This document shows, in pieces, positions 54,394 to 63,561 of a stretch of DNA of 64,000 nt; position 1 is the stretch's first letter; each line of letters begins with the position of its first letter. Origin of the DNA: Gemmatimonadota bacterium (lineage in GTDB: Bacteria; Gemmatimonadota; Gemmatimonadetes; Gemmatimonadales; Gemmatimonadaceae); NCBI GenBank assembly GCA_028287305.1, contig JAQBPX010000038.1, forward strand, positions 372,001-436,000. Reading direction: 5' to 3'. The notes under the pieces were generated by a model, which saw only the letters and a program-made list of their open reading frames with translations, had not been told where the DNA came from and did not search any database. Made by a program: the position numbers and the translations under genes.

Positions 54394-57300
54394 ATGATTC
54401 GTCCTGCTCGCCTAGCGGTGGTGCTCGTCGCACTCATCGCCGGCGCCGGTTCCGCACACGCGCAGTACTTCGGCCGGAACAAGGTCCAGTACGAGAAGTT
54501 CGACTGGCGCATCCTGCGGACCGACCATTTCAACCTGTTCTTCTATCCGAGTGAATCGCTGAAGGTGCACGACGCCGGCAGCATGGCCGAGCGTTGGTAC
54601 ACGCGCCACTCCGACAGCTTCCGCCACACCTTCGACCGCAAGTCGATCGTGCTGTACGCGGACCATCCGGACTTCGAGCAGACGAACGTCATCGGCGAGC
54701 AGCCCGAGGAAGGGACGGGCGGCGTCACCGAGGGCATGCGCACGCGCGTGATCATGCCGTTCACCGGTTCGTATGCCGACGACGATCACGTCCTCGGCCA
54801 CGAGCTCGTGCACGTCTTCCAGTACAACATCGCCGAGACCTCCGGTGGTGGCCTGGCGCGGCTGAACATGCTGCCGCTGTGGCTCATCGAGGGCATGGCC
54901 GAATACTTCTCGCTCGGCCGTGACGATCCGCTCACCGCCATGTGGATGCGTGATGCGGTCCTGCGCGACAAGTTCCCGACCATCAAGCAGCTGACCACGG
55001 ACCCGCGCTTCTTCCCGTATCGCTACGGCCAGGCGCTGTGGGCGTACGTGGGCGGGCGCTGGGGCGATCGCGCCGTGGTGGACGTCTACCGCGCGGCGCT
55101 GCGCCTGGGCTGGGACCAGGCGCTGGTGCGCGTGCTTGGCGAGTCGAGCGACTCGCTGTCGAAGGACTGGATCGCGGCCAACAAGGCGCTCTACCAGCCG
55201 ATGATGGCGGACCGCCAGAAGCCGAAGGAGCTGAGTGACGTGGTGATCGGCCTGAGCAAGCGCGGGGGCGACATGAACCTCGCGCCCACGCTCAGCCCCG
55301 ACGGGCGTTTCGTGGCGTTCTTCGCGCGCCGTGGCCTGTTCACCATCGACCTGTTCGTGGCCGACGCGATCACCGGCCGCGTGATCAAGAAGCTGGGCGG
55401 ACCCACGAGCGACCCGCACTTCGACGCGATCAGCTTCATCAACTCCGCCGGCGCCTGGTCGCCGGATGGCGAGCAGTTCGCGTTCGTCGTCTATGCGCAG
55501 GGCAACAACGAGATCGCGATCCTGCGCACGCGCGACGGCAACGTGGAGTCGAGCATCAGGATCCCGGGCGTGGGCGCGGTGACGTCCGTCGCGTGGTCCC
55601 CTGACGGCAAGACGCTCGCGTTCTCGGGCGTCAACGGCGGCGTGAGCGACATCTATACGATGGAGATCGCGACGAAGGCCGTGAAGCAGCTGACGAACGA
55701 TCGCTTCGCCGACCTGCAGCCTGCCTTCTCGCCCGACGGGCGCACCATCGCGTTCGCCACCGATCGCGGCCCCATCACGAACTTCGAGTCGTTCACATAT
55801 TCCGCGCTGCAGATCGGCATGGTGCCGGTCGACGGTGGCAGCGTGCGCGTGCTGAACCTGTTCGCGCGCGGCAAGCACATCAACCCGCAGTACTCGCCGG
55901 ACGGGCGCGACGTGTTCTTCGTCTCCGACCAGGACGGATTCCCGGACATCTACCGCGCGCCGATCGACGGCAGCGCCGGCATCCAGCGCATCACGCGCGT
56001 GGCGACTGGCGTCAGCGGCATCACGACGATCTCGCCGGCGATCTCGGTGGCGCCGCGCACGGGGCGGCTGCTCTACTCGCTCTTCCAGGAGCAGGGCTAC
56101 TCGGTGCACGGCCTCGACTCGGCGCGCACGCACGGACCGCTGGTCGACGCGACGCTCAAGACGCAGGTGGCGAGCATCCTGCCCCCGGGCGACGTGGCTG
56201 GTCGCGCGACCGTCACGAGCTACCTGAAGGATCCACTCACGGGACTCCCGCAGGTCGCGGACTTCCGCACGGTGAGCTACAAGCCAAGCTTCTCACTCGA
56301 TGCGCTCGGCCAGCCGAGCCTCGGCGTGGCGAGCGGGCCATTCGGCACCGGCGTGGCGGGCGGCATCTCCGGCCTGTTCGGGGACCAGCTGAGCGACCAG
56401 CAGATCGTGGCCGCCATCCAGGCCAACGGCACCGTGAAGGACATCGGTGGCCAGGTGGTCTACCAGAATTTGAAGAATCGCCTCAACTGGAGCGTGGGGG
56501 CGGAGCACATCCCGTACCTCACGGGAGGCGTGCTGATCTCCGGCGGGCAGACGCAGGCCGGCATCGACAGCATCAAGTACGAGCAGATCCTGCAGCGCAT
56601 CTTCGTGGACCAGGTGCAGGCGACGGCGGCGTATCCCTTCTCGACCACGCGACGCGTGGAGATCGGGGCCTCGCTCACCCGGCTGGGCTTCAGCCAGCAG
56701 CGTGACATCCTGACGGTGCTCGGGAACCAGGTGGTGGATCGCACCATCCAGACCGACGCCGGGCCGCCGCCGATCTTCTACGCACAGCCGACCATCGCGC
56801 TGGTGGGCGACAACTCGTTCAGCGCCTTCGTGGGTCCCGTGGCCGGCGGTCGCTGGCGCGCAGAGTACTCGCCCACCATGGGCAAGATCACCTTCCAGAC
56901 GGCGCTGCTCGACTACCGGAAGTACATGTTCATGCGGCCGGTGACCTTCGCGATCCGCGGCATGCACTACGGTCGCTACGGAAAGGACGCCGACAACTAC
57001 AACCAGCTCTCCCCGATCTACGTGGGCGAGGAGACGCTGATTCGCGGCTACGGCTACGGCTCGATCGACGTGACCGAGTGCCAGACGGGGGGCGCGAGCT
57101 CGACCACCTGCCCGGTGTTCGACCGGATGCTCGGCAGCCGCATCGGGGTGTTCAATGCGGAGATGCGGATCCCGCTGTTCGGCACCGGGGAGTTCGGCCT
57201 GATCGACTTCCCCGTGTTTCCCACGGAGATCTCGCCGTTCTTCGACGCGGGCATCGCCTACACGGGCGACCAGCCGCCGAGCCTGCGGTGGTCGACGTCG

Positions 57301-57513
57301 CCGTCGGATGCGACGCCGGCCAGCTGCGCGAGCCGCAACGCGGCCGCGGCGCAGTTCCTCAACTGCGTGGAGCGCGTACCGGTGTTCAGCACCGGTGTCT
57401 CGGCGCGCATCAACGTGCTCGGCTACATGGTGGTGGAGGCGTACGTGGCGCACCCCTTCCAGCGTCCGAAGAAGAACTGGGTGTTCGGATTCCAGCTGGC
57501 GCCGGGGTGGTGA
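54394..57513 (+). CDS. Metallopeptidase - TolB-like propeller - Omp85-like barrel fusion
   Basis: This 1039-residue secreted/outer-membrane protein has a signal peptide (LAVVLVALIAGAGSAHAQ). Residues ~30-270 are a gluzincin-type peptidase domain with HELVH (His136, Glu137, His140) and LIEGMAEYFS giving the third ligand (Glu166). Residues ~285-600 are TolB/WD40-like repeats (LAPTLSPDGRFVAF, AWSPDGEQFAFV, QPAFSPDGRTIAFATD, NPQYSPDGRDVFFVSD). Residues ~740-1039 form a beta-barrel of the BamA/surface-antigen type ending with an aromatic residue (FGFQLAPGW). One hairpin terminator follows. Substrate is unknown. Confidence 0.85.
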   Translation: MIRPARLAVVLVALIAGAGSAHAQYFGRNKVQYEKFDWRILRTDHFNLFFYPSESLKVHDAGSMAERWYTRHSDSFRHTFDRKSIVLYADHPDFEQTNVIGEQPEEGTGGVTEGMRTRVIMPFTGSYADDDHVLGHELVHVFQYNIAETSGGGLARLNMLPLWLIEGMAEYFSLGRDDPLTAMWMRDAVLRDKFPTIKQLTTDPRFFPYRYGQALWAYVGGRWGDRAVVDVYRAALRLGWDQALVRVLGESSDSLSKDWIAANKALYQPMMADRQKPKELSDVVIGLSKRGGDMNLAPTLSPDGRFVAFFARRGLFTIDLFVADAITGRVIKKLGGPTSDPHFDAISFINSAGAWSPDGEQFAFVVYAQGNNEIAILRTRDGNVESSIRIPGVGAVTSVAWSPDGKTLAFSGVNGGVSDIYTMEIATKAVKQLTNDRFADLQPAFSPDGRTIAFATDRGPITNFESFTYSALQIGMVPVDGGSVRVLNLFARGKHINPQYSPDGRDVFFVSDQDGFPDIYRAPIDGSAGIQRITRVATGVSGITTISPAISVAPRTGRLLYSLFQEQGYSVHGLDSARTHGPLVDATLKTQVASILPPGDVAGRATVTSYLKDPLTGLPQVADFRTVSYKPSFSLDALGQPSLGVASGPFGTGVAGGISGLFGDQLSDQQIVAAIQANGTVKDIGGQVVYQNLKNRLNWSVGAEHIPYLTGGVLISGGQTQAGIDSIKYEQILQRIFVDQVQATAAYPFSTTRRVEIGASLTRLGFSQQRDILTVLGNQVVDRTIQTDAGPPPIFYAQPTIALVGDNSFSAFVGPVAGGRWRAEYSPTMGKITFQTALLDYRKYMFMRPVTFAIRGMHYGRYGKDADNYNQLSPIYVGEETLIRGYGYGSIDVTECQTGGASSTTCPVFDRMLGSRIGVFNAEMRIPLFGTGEFGLIDFPVFPTEISPFFDAGIAYTGDQPPSLRWSTSPSDATPASCASRNAAAAQFLNCVERVPVFSTGVSARINVLGYMVVEAYVAHPFQRPKKNWVFGFQLAPGW

Positions 57514-57555
57514 ACTGCAGCAAACAGGAATCGGGAATCAGGGAATAGGGAATGC

Positions 57556-57592
57556 GGAAGGGCACACCGGACTGAGTCTGGTGTGCCCTTCC
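57556..57592. terminator. Bidirectional terminator-like hairpin
   Basis: GGAAGGGCACACCGGACT pairs with AGTCTGGTGTGCCCTTCC at 17 of 18 positions, in the 90-base space between the two convergent genes. It shares the GGCACACC/GGTGTGCC core with the hairpin at 36228-36262. Confidence 0.75.
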
Positions 57593-57604
57593 TGCATCAC
57601 GCCA

Positions 57605-59920
57605 TCACTTCCTTTCGTACAACACCGCATACATCGCCCGATTCCGCTGGACGTTCCTCACGTAGTCCCGCGTCTCCTCGAAGGGGATGCTCTCGGCGAA
57701 CAGTTCGGCGTCGGCGCTGCCGGACTTCTTGGCCCAGCGCTGCACGCGCGCCTGGCCGGCGTTGTAGGCGGCCAGTGCGCGCGGGAGGTCGTCGAACTGC
57801 CGCAGGAAGTTCGCGAGGTGCTCGGTGCCCATCTCCAGGTTCGCGTCGGGCTCGAGCAGGAGTGCGTTATCCCATACGGGGAAGCCGAGCGCGGAGCCCA
57901 GCTGGCGGCCGACGTCCGGCATCACCTGCATCAGACCGCGCGCACCGGCGGCAGACACCGCGCGGGGGTTGAAGCTGGACTCCTGGCGAATGAGGGCGGC
58001 GACCAGCCAGGGATCCAGGCTTCGCTTCGTGGCGAGCGTCACCAGTGCCTCGCCATGAACCAGCGGATACGCCAGCATGTAGGCGCTGCGCGAGCGATCG
58101 CCGGCCTCGATCGCCCGAATGGCAAGTCGGCTCGCCCGGCTAGCCTGCCCCGCCTCCGCAAGCGCAGCCGCCGCCGGCAGGAGCGAGGCGGCGGAAGCAC
58201 CCGATGCCTCCTCGAGCGCATCGAACTCCACCCGTTGCTCGGCGTCCATGCCCAGGCTGTCCAGCAGCGCGACGCGGCGCACGAACGCGTGCTGCGACGC
58301 CAGCTGAACGGGAGCGATACTCGTTCCCGAGTCGGTTGGCGCTGCCCACGGGCGCCCGAGCCGCGCCGACGACATCAGCGCGTAGTACGACGCGGGCTCC
58401 TGTGCGATGATGCGCTCCCAGTGCGTGCGCGCGGCGGCGCTGTCGCCGGACGCAGCCAGCGCGCGACCGCTCCAGTACGAGGCGGACAGGTGCTCGTCAG
58501 ACTTCGGGAATCGCTCTGCAACCGAGTCGAATTCCGCTGCCACCGCGCGCGAGGGCTGCGCGACGTAGCCGAGGAGCGCGGCCCGGAAGCTTGCCTCGGG
58601 CGCGCGCGGGCTGCCGGGAAATTTCTGCGCGAGTGTCCGGAACAGCGTGCGTGCCCCAGCCTCGTCGCCATCGTCGGTGGTGAGGTCAGCGAGCAGGAAG
58701 AGGGCTGCATCGCTCTCGGCGAGGGTGGACCAGCGCTCGGTGGCGGCGTGCAGCGTGGCGCGCGTGCCCGCGGCGTCGCCGAGTGCGAGCTGGCTGCGCG
58801 CGCGCTGATAGGCGGCGCGCGCGCCGAGCGCGGATGCGTCGGTGATCGAGTCGAACTGCGCGATCGCCTCGCGATGCTTGCCGACCTTCGCGAGGGCCTG
58901 TCCGTACGCGAGCCGATCCGACTGCGCGAGTGATGGCGCGCGGCCGAAGCCCGTCACCGCGCGCGCCGCGAGGCCCGCACCGAGTGCCGCACGCGCGAGC
59001 ACCAGCTCGTCCTGCGGCGACAGCGGCGTGAAGTACTTGTCGAGCACGTCCACCGCCGCGCGGACGTCGGTGGCGACGCCCTGTGGATGCGCCTCCATCC
59101 ACGAGAGCAGCTCGCGCCTGAGGAGAGACACGTGTCCGCTGTCACCGCGAATCGCCATCGCGCGCAACCTGATGGACGACACCGTGGCGCCGAGCGCCGC
59201 ATACTTGCGCGCGGCGGCGGCCGCATTGCCGAAGCGCTCGAGCGCCTGCGCCTCGGTGTTGGCAATGCGGGTTCGCGCGGCAGGCAGGCGCACGCCGGCA
59301 TAGAGGCGCGATCGCGCGGCGCTGTCCATCTGCACGCCGGCGGCGCGCAGCAGCAGCCAGTCGCGCACCTCGGGGAGCTGCGCGGCTGCGCGCTCGTAGG
59401 TGGCGCGCGCACTGTCCCGCACCTCGCGGCGATCGAGCGCGCGGGCCAGCAGCACCAGGCGCATCGCGCGGGCGCGCGACGCTGGCGCGGCCTTCACCGC
59501 CGCCAGTGCGCGCCCGACCGCCAGCGTGTCGGCCGACCTGGAAAGTGCCGAGCGCGCCAGCAACTCGAGTCCCTCTCCGCCGAAGCGCGAGCCGAGCCAC
59601 GACTGCGATGCGAGCAGTCGCTCCACTTCGCTCCATCCGTCCCATGCGGCGGCAGCACGCGCGGCCACGAGCCGCAGCTCCGCCGAATTCGCCTTCGCAC
59701 CGCGCAGCAATGGCGCGAGCCGACGCGTCGCAAGCCACGGATGGCCGGCGGCGATCTCGGCCGCCGCGGCCTTCGCATCGGGATCGGTGAGCGGCGCGCT
59801 GGGAGCGGTCGCCACAGCCAGTTCCGACGAGGGTGCGACCTCGCCCGCCGACAGCTGCTGGGAGTCGCGGCAGGCGCAGAGCGACAGCGCGACGGCGATG
59901 GATCGAAGGAGGGTCATCAC
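57605..59920 (-). CDS. slt: Soluble lytic murein transglycosylase (Slt70-like) lipoprotein
   Basis: This 771-residue cell-wall enzyme cleaves peptidoglycan glycan strands. It has a lipoprotein-type signal (LLRSIAVALSLCAC), a long superhelical alpha domain with many helix-hairpin repeats, and a C-terminal SLT domain with catalytic Glu647 in LIRQESSFNPRAV, GARGLMQVMPDVG and the late AAYNAGQARVQRW. GTG 59920 or ATG 59917 starts it. It converges with the metallopeptidase fusion gene. Confidence 0.93.
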   Translation of the reverse strand: MMTLLRSIAVALSLCACRDSQQLSAGEVAPSSELAVATAPSAPLTDPDAKAAAAEIAAGHPWLATRRLAPLLRGAKANSAELRLVAARAAAAWDGWSEVERLLASQSWLGSRFGGEGLELLARSALSRSADTLAVGRALAAVKAAPASRARAMRLVLLARALDRREVRDSARATYERAAAQLPEVRDWLLLRAAGVQMDSAARSRLYAGVRLPAARTRIANTEAQALERFGNAAAAARKYAALGATVSSIRLRAMAIRGDSGHVSLLRRELLSWMEAHPQGVATDVRAAVDVLDKYFTPLSPQDELVLARAALGAGLAARAVTGFGRAPSLAQSDRLAYGQALAKVGKHREAIAQFDSITDASALGARAAYQRARSQLALGDAAGTRATLHAATERWSTLAESDAALFLLADLTTDDGDEAGARTLFRTLAQKFPGSPRAPEASFRAALLGYVAQPSRAVAAEFDSVAERFPKSDEHLSASYWSGRALAASGDSAAARTHWERIIAQEPASYYALMSSARLGRPWAAPTDSGTSIAPVQLASQHAFVRRVALLDSLGMDAEQRVEFDALEEASGASAASLLPAAAALAEAGQASRASRLAIRAIEAGDRSRSAYMLAYPLVHGEALVTLATKRSLDPWLVAALIRQESSFNPRAVSAAGARGLMQVMPDVGRQLGSALGFPVWDNALLLEPDANLEMGTEHLANFLRQFDDLPRALAAYNAGQARVQRWAKKSGSADAELFAESIPFEETRDYVRNVQRNRAMYAVLYERK

Positions 59921-59970
59921 GGTAGTTCAGGTCATGTTCCGTACCACCCGTGACCGCCGACGGAAAACGA

Positions 59971-60004
59971 CACACCCATCAGGCCAGGAGCCTCGATGGG
60001 TGTG
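59971..60004 (-). terminator. Hairpin between S9 peptidase and transglycosylase genes
   Basis: CACACCCATC (59971-59980) and GATGGGTGTG (59995-60004) form a 10-bp stem with a 14-base loop, 70 bases after the end of the S9 peptidase gene. The CACACC core is again shared with the hairpins at 36228 and 57556. Confidence 0.55.
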
Positions 60005-60074
60005 CCGCAATCCTGCCCGATCCTGTCCAGCAGTCCTCCGCCGTTGTCCCGGCGAATGGCCGCGGCGCGAAGCG

Positions 60075-62246
60075 CTATCGGTTCCCCCCACCAGCGGCGG
60101 TCGCCGTTGCCCCCTTCCCGTCCACAAGCCAGTACGAGAACCACTGCCGCAGGCGTCCCAGGCGGTCGACCACCAGCCACGGCTCACCGGAGCGCGACAG
60201 CTCATGCGTCGAGCGTGGGTAGCGCACGAACTCGGCGGGCACGCCCTGCTTCTTGAGCGCGATGAACCAGAGCTCCGCATTCCCCATCGGCGTGCGGAAG
60301 TCCTCCTCGCTCTGCACCAGCAGCGTGGGCGTGCGGACCTTCGTCACGTGCCTGATCGGCGACAGCGAGTCGTACATCGCGAAGTTGTCCCAGGGCTTGC
60401 CGTAGAACTCGAACTCCGTGAGTCCCTGCGCGTCGCTCGCGCCGTACCAGTAGGTCCACTCGCTGATCATGCGGTCGGTCTGCGCCGCCTTGAAGCGGTT
60501 GGTCTTCGTGGTGATCCACGCCGTCATGAAGCCGCCGTACGACCCGCCGGTGACGCCCATCTTCGTGGAGTCCACGTCGGGGCGCACCGCGGCGATGTCC
60601 ACGGCCTTCATGAGGTCCTGGTAATCCTCGGCGCCCCAGCGGCCGCGCGTGGAGAAGGTGAACTCGGTGCCGTAGCCGCTCGAGCCGCGCGGGTTCGTGT
60701 ACAGCACCCACATCCCCTGCGCGGCGAGGTTCTGGAATTCGTCGAACCACCGCTCCTCGTACGCCGAGTGCGGGCCGCCGTGGATGTAGAGCACCAGCGG
60801 ATACTTCTTCCCGGGCTGGTAGCCGTACGGCTTCATCAGCCATCCCTCGATGGGCGTGTTGCCCACGGAGGTGTAGGTGAAGCGCTCGGCGTCGCTGAAG
60901 GCGACCTCGCTCGAGATCTTGTCGTTGAAGCTCGTCACGCGACGCTCATTCTTTCCGTCCGCGTCGGCCACGAAGAGCTCCCACGGCTTGGTGACCGTGG
61001 TCGAGACGTAGGCGACCTTGCCGCCGCTCGCGTCGTACGTCAGGCCGGACACCTGCCGGCGGCCGCCAATCACCTCGGTGAGCGCCTTCGTCTTCGGGTC
61101 GAGCAGGAACGCTCCCGCGCGTCCTCCGACGTGCGCGCCGAACGCCAGCTGCCCGCTGGGAAGCCACGTCATGCCACCGCCGAATCCGACGTCGGGCTCG
61201 TACTGCCAGTTGCCGAGCAGGTTTGTGGCGGAGCCACCGGCGACCGCCACGGTATAGATGCGCGAGTTCTTGAGGCGACTTGGCCGTCCCACGAAGGCGA
61301 CCTGACTGCCGTCGGGCGACCACGTGATGCCGCCCTCGTCGCCCATCATGGTGACGAGCTTGCGCGGCTCACCGCCGTTGATCGACATCACGAAGATCTC
61401 GCTGTCATTCGTCTCGGCTTCGTCGCGCTTCGCGTTGTAGGGGAGCTTCGCGAGCGAATCTCCCTCGGCGGCGACCACGGAATCGGGACGCAGCCTGCTG
61501 TCCGCGATGAAGGCCACCCACTGGCCGTCGGGCGAGACGCTGACGCCGGTGTGCGAGTACAGCGTGTTCGTCAGCTTCTTCTTGCCGGTGCCGTCGAGGT
61601 TCTGCATCCAGACCTGCGCCGGCCGCCAGCGACGCGCCTCTCGCGCGCTCGGCACGTAGCCCGCGCCATTCGCCTTGAAGCGCATGTCGGTGATGTGCCG
61701 GCCGTCGAAGCGCGCGGGATCCGCCGGCTTCGTGATGGCGCCGAACGGCGGGCGCGCCATCGGCTGCATCCGCTCGAACGGGTCCACCTTCTTCGTGGTG
61801 TCCGGAATGATCGAGTCGCCATCGGCCCACACGGCGAACCGCCCGTCCTTCGGGAAGGAACCGCGCGTCGGGAATGCATCGAGCTGGAAGGCCTCACCCG
61901 GGCCGTCCATGCGCAGCACCCACGTGCTTCCCTTTCCCCCGGGACGGTTCGAGGTGAACAGCAGGTACTTGCCGTCGGGCGAGAAGCGCGGGTTCGAGCT
62001 CTCGGTGGAGGGCGACGTGAAGCGAGTGGCGGAACCACCGCTGGTGGGCGCGACCCAGACTTCCTGGTGATACTTGTCGCCCTTTTCGTCCACCGTCTGC
62101 ACGGTGAAGGCGACGCGGCCGCCATCGGGCGACATGGCCGGCTGCGAGAGCGTGGTGATCTTGTACCAGTCGGAAAGCTGGAATGCACGGCCCTGCGCGC
62201 CGAGGGGGGAGGCGGCAAGGACAAGCAGCGGGAGCAAGCGACGCAT
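60075..62246 (-). CDS. Secreted S9 family (prolyl oligopeptidase-like) peptidase
   Basis: This 723-residue serine peptidase is of the acylaminoacyl/dipeptidyl-peptidase type. Signal peptide MRRLLPLLVLAASPLGAQ; N-terminal beta-propeller with SPDG repeats (QPAMSPDGGRVAF, NPRFSPDGKYLLF, GVSVSPDGQWVAF); and C-terminal alpha/beta hydrolase domain with LVLYIHGGPHS, catalytic Ser569 in GGSYGGFMTAW and a late His in PRSTHELSRSGEPW. It follows the LTxxQ protein gene after a terminator hairpin, so it has its own promoter. Confidence 0.94.
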   Translation of the reverse strand: MRRLLPLLVLAASPLGAQGRAFQLSDWYKITTLSQPAMSPDGGRVAFTVQTVDEKGDKYHQEVWVAPTSGGSATRFTSPSTESSNPRFSPDGKYLLFTSNRPGGKGSTWVLRMDGPGEAFQLDAFPTRGSFPKDGRFAVWADGDSIIPDTTKKVDPFERMQPMARPPFGAITKPADPARFDGRHITDMRFKANGAGYVPSAREARRWRPAQVWMQNLDGTGKKKLTNTLYSHTGVSVSPDGQWVAFIADSRLRPDSVVAAEGDSLAKLPYNAKRDEAETNDSEIFVMSINGGEPRKLVTMMGDEGGITWSPDGSQVAFVGRPSRLKNSRIYTVAVAGGSATNLLGNWQYEPDVGFGGGMTWLPSGQLAFGAHVGGRAGAFLLDPKTKALTEVIGGRRQVSGLTYDASGGKVAYVSTTVTKPWELFVADADGKNERRVTSFNDKISSEVAFSDAERFTYTSVGNTPIEGWLMKPYGYQPGKKYPLVLYIHGGPHSAYEERWFDEFQNLAAQGMWVLYTNPRGSSGYGTEFTFSTRGRWGAEDYQDLMKAVDIAAVRPDVDSTKMGVTGGSYGGFMTAWITTKTNRFKAAQTDRMISEWTYWYGASDAQGLTEFEFYGKPWDNFAMYDSLSPIRHVTKVRTPTLLVQSEEDFRTPMGNAELWFIALKKQGVPAEFVRYPRSTHELSRSGEPWLVVDRLGRLRQWFSYWLVDGKGATATAAGGGNR

Positions 62247-62334
62247 GTACGGCTCCTGGAGGGTTGTGGGGAACCCCTGATTCTACGTCGCGGAGCGTTC
62301 GCGCGCTGCCCCGCGCGGCGGCCGGGAACGCAAA

Positions 62335-62362
62335 ACGGGGCGCTCCCGAAGGAACGCCCCGC
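62335..62362 (-). terminator. Terminator hairpin after the LTxxQ protein gene
   Basis: ACGGGGCGCTCC-CGAA-GGAACGCCCCG folds with a single mismatch and a CGAA tetraloop. It lies 26 bases after the stop of the LTxxQ gene and before the S9 peptidase start. Confidence 0.7.
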
Positions 62363-62387
62363 CGTGCAAAGCCTGCCTGCGCAGGAA

Positions 62388-63029
62388 CTACTCGCCGGCT
62401 GCCGGCGGGCCCTGTCGGCCACGGCCGCGGAAGCCCTTCCCGCCACCGAAGCCCTGCCCACCCTGGCCGCCCCTGCCACCGCGACGTGCCCCACCCTGCG
62501 GGCCACCCTGGCCACGCTGCGCCATGCGATCCTTCAGCTGCGCGACGTTCGTGTCGAACTGCTTCTGGTGCTCGGCGGTGAGTGCACCGCGGACCTCGCC
62601 CTGCTGTCGCTGCATCAGCTGCGCGAACTGCGTGCGGGACTCCTCGGCCTTCGCACGGAACGCCTTCAGCGCAACCGTGTCCTTCTTCTCGCGCGCCGCG
62701 CGGAGCTGCTCGCGATTCGCGTCCATCTTGTCCTCGTTCGCGTCGCGAAGCCTGAGGCCCTCGTCGCGGTACTTGCGGCGGATCGTCTTCACCTTCGCCT
62801 GCTCGGCGTCAGTCAGCGTGATCCCCTGGAACAGCGCGCGCTCGGGACCGCCGCGCATGCCGCGCCCGCCCGGTCCGCCGGGCCCACCCGGGCCGCGACC
62901 TTCCGGTCCGCCCTGCTGGCCACGCTGCGCACGACCGCCCTGCCTGCCCTGCGCCTGCTGCGCTACGGACACACCGGCGACCGAGGCCGCCAGCACGAGC
63001 CCGATGGAAACCTTACGAAGCATCGACAT
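62388..63029 (-). CDS. Periplasmic LTxxQ (Spy/CpxP-like) protein with Gly/Arg-rich flanks
   Basis: This 213-residue protein has a signal peptide (MLRKVSIGLVLAASVAGVSVAQ). The central helical part carries LTDAEQAKVKTIRRKYRDEG and a second motif LTAEHQKQFDTNVAQLKDR, the two LTxxQ-like units of Spy/CpxP chaperones. It is flanked by Gly/Arg/Gln-rich tracts (GQGGPEGRGPGGPGGPGG and GGARRGGRGGQGGQGFGG). GGAGG sits seven bases before ATG 63029. It probably binds misfolded envelope proteins or metals; Gly/Arg tracts may add nucleic-acid or surface binding, which is a guess. Confidence 0.82.
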   Translation of the reverse strand: MSMLRKVSIGLVLAASVAGVSVAQQAQGRQGGRAQRGQQGGPEGRGPGGPGGPGGRGMRGGPERALFQGITLTDAEQAKVKTIRRKYRDEGLRLRDANEDKMDANREQLRAAREKKDTVALKAFRAKAEESRTQFAQLMQRQQGEVRGALTAEHQKQFDTNVAQLKDRMAQRGQGGPQGGARRGGRGGQGGQGFGGGKGFRGRGRQGPPAAGE

Positions 63030-63106
63030 TGCATTTCCTCCGTATTGAGCAAGATCGCGCGTCATCGCGCGCATCTGTCATGGTAGACGGCGGCGCCGAT
63101 TCGTTG

Positions 63107-63499
63107 TTAAGGCAGGTAGGCGATGCAGCTGATCTCCACGAGGAATCCATGCAGGCCGGCCCCCAGCGCCGTGCGCGTGGGATATGGCGGGCTGAACACT
63201 GTCTTGTAGACGTCATTGAAGGTGTCCCAGTCCTGGATGTCGCTGAGGTAGACCGTGACGGATACGACGTCGGCCAGCGTCGCCCCCGCGGCGGCCAGGG
63301 TTCGCTCGACGTTTCGAAGTACCTGGCGTGTCTGCTCCGCCACATTCTCCGGGGCCATCTCGCCATTGTCGAGGTCGCGCGGAACCTGTCCCGACACGAA
63401 CACCAGGTTCCCGGCGCGAAGTGCGGGAGAGTAGGCGCCAACCGGGGGTGGGATGTCCGGCAGGGTGATCGGTTGCCAGCGTCGCTCTGTGGATGTCAT
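63107..63499 (-). CDS. ridA: RidA family enamine/imine deaminase
   Basis: This 130-residue protein of the RidA/YjgF family hydrolyses reactive enamines made by PLP enzymes. It has PPVGAYSPALRAGNLVFVSGQV, VLRNVERTLAAAGATLADVVSVTVYL and the substrate-binding arginine in PTRTALG, with VEISCIAY near the end. GAGGAGAT precedes ATG 63499. It is divergent from the fold-type III PLP enzyme gene, a functionally sensible neighbour. Confidence 0.94.
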   Translation of the reverse strand: MTSTERRWQPITLPDIPPPVGAYSPALRAGNLVFVSGQVPRDLDNGEMAPENVAEQTRQVLRNVERTLAAAGATLADVVSVTVYLSDIQDWDTFNDVYKTVFSPPYPTRTALGAGLHGFLVEISCIAYLP

Positions 63500-63561
63500 A
63501 TCTCCTCGTGTCTCGTGGTCGCGCCCATCGGGGCGATGGCTCCTCCCCGCCAACATAACGA

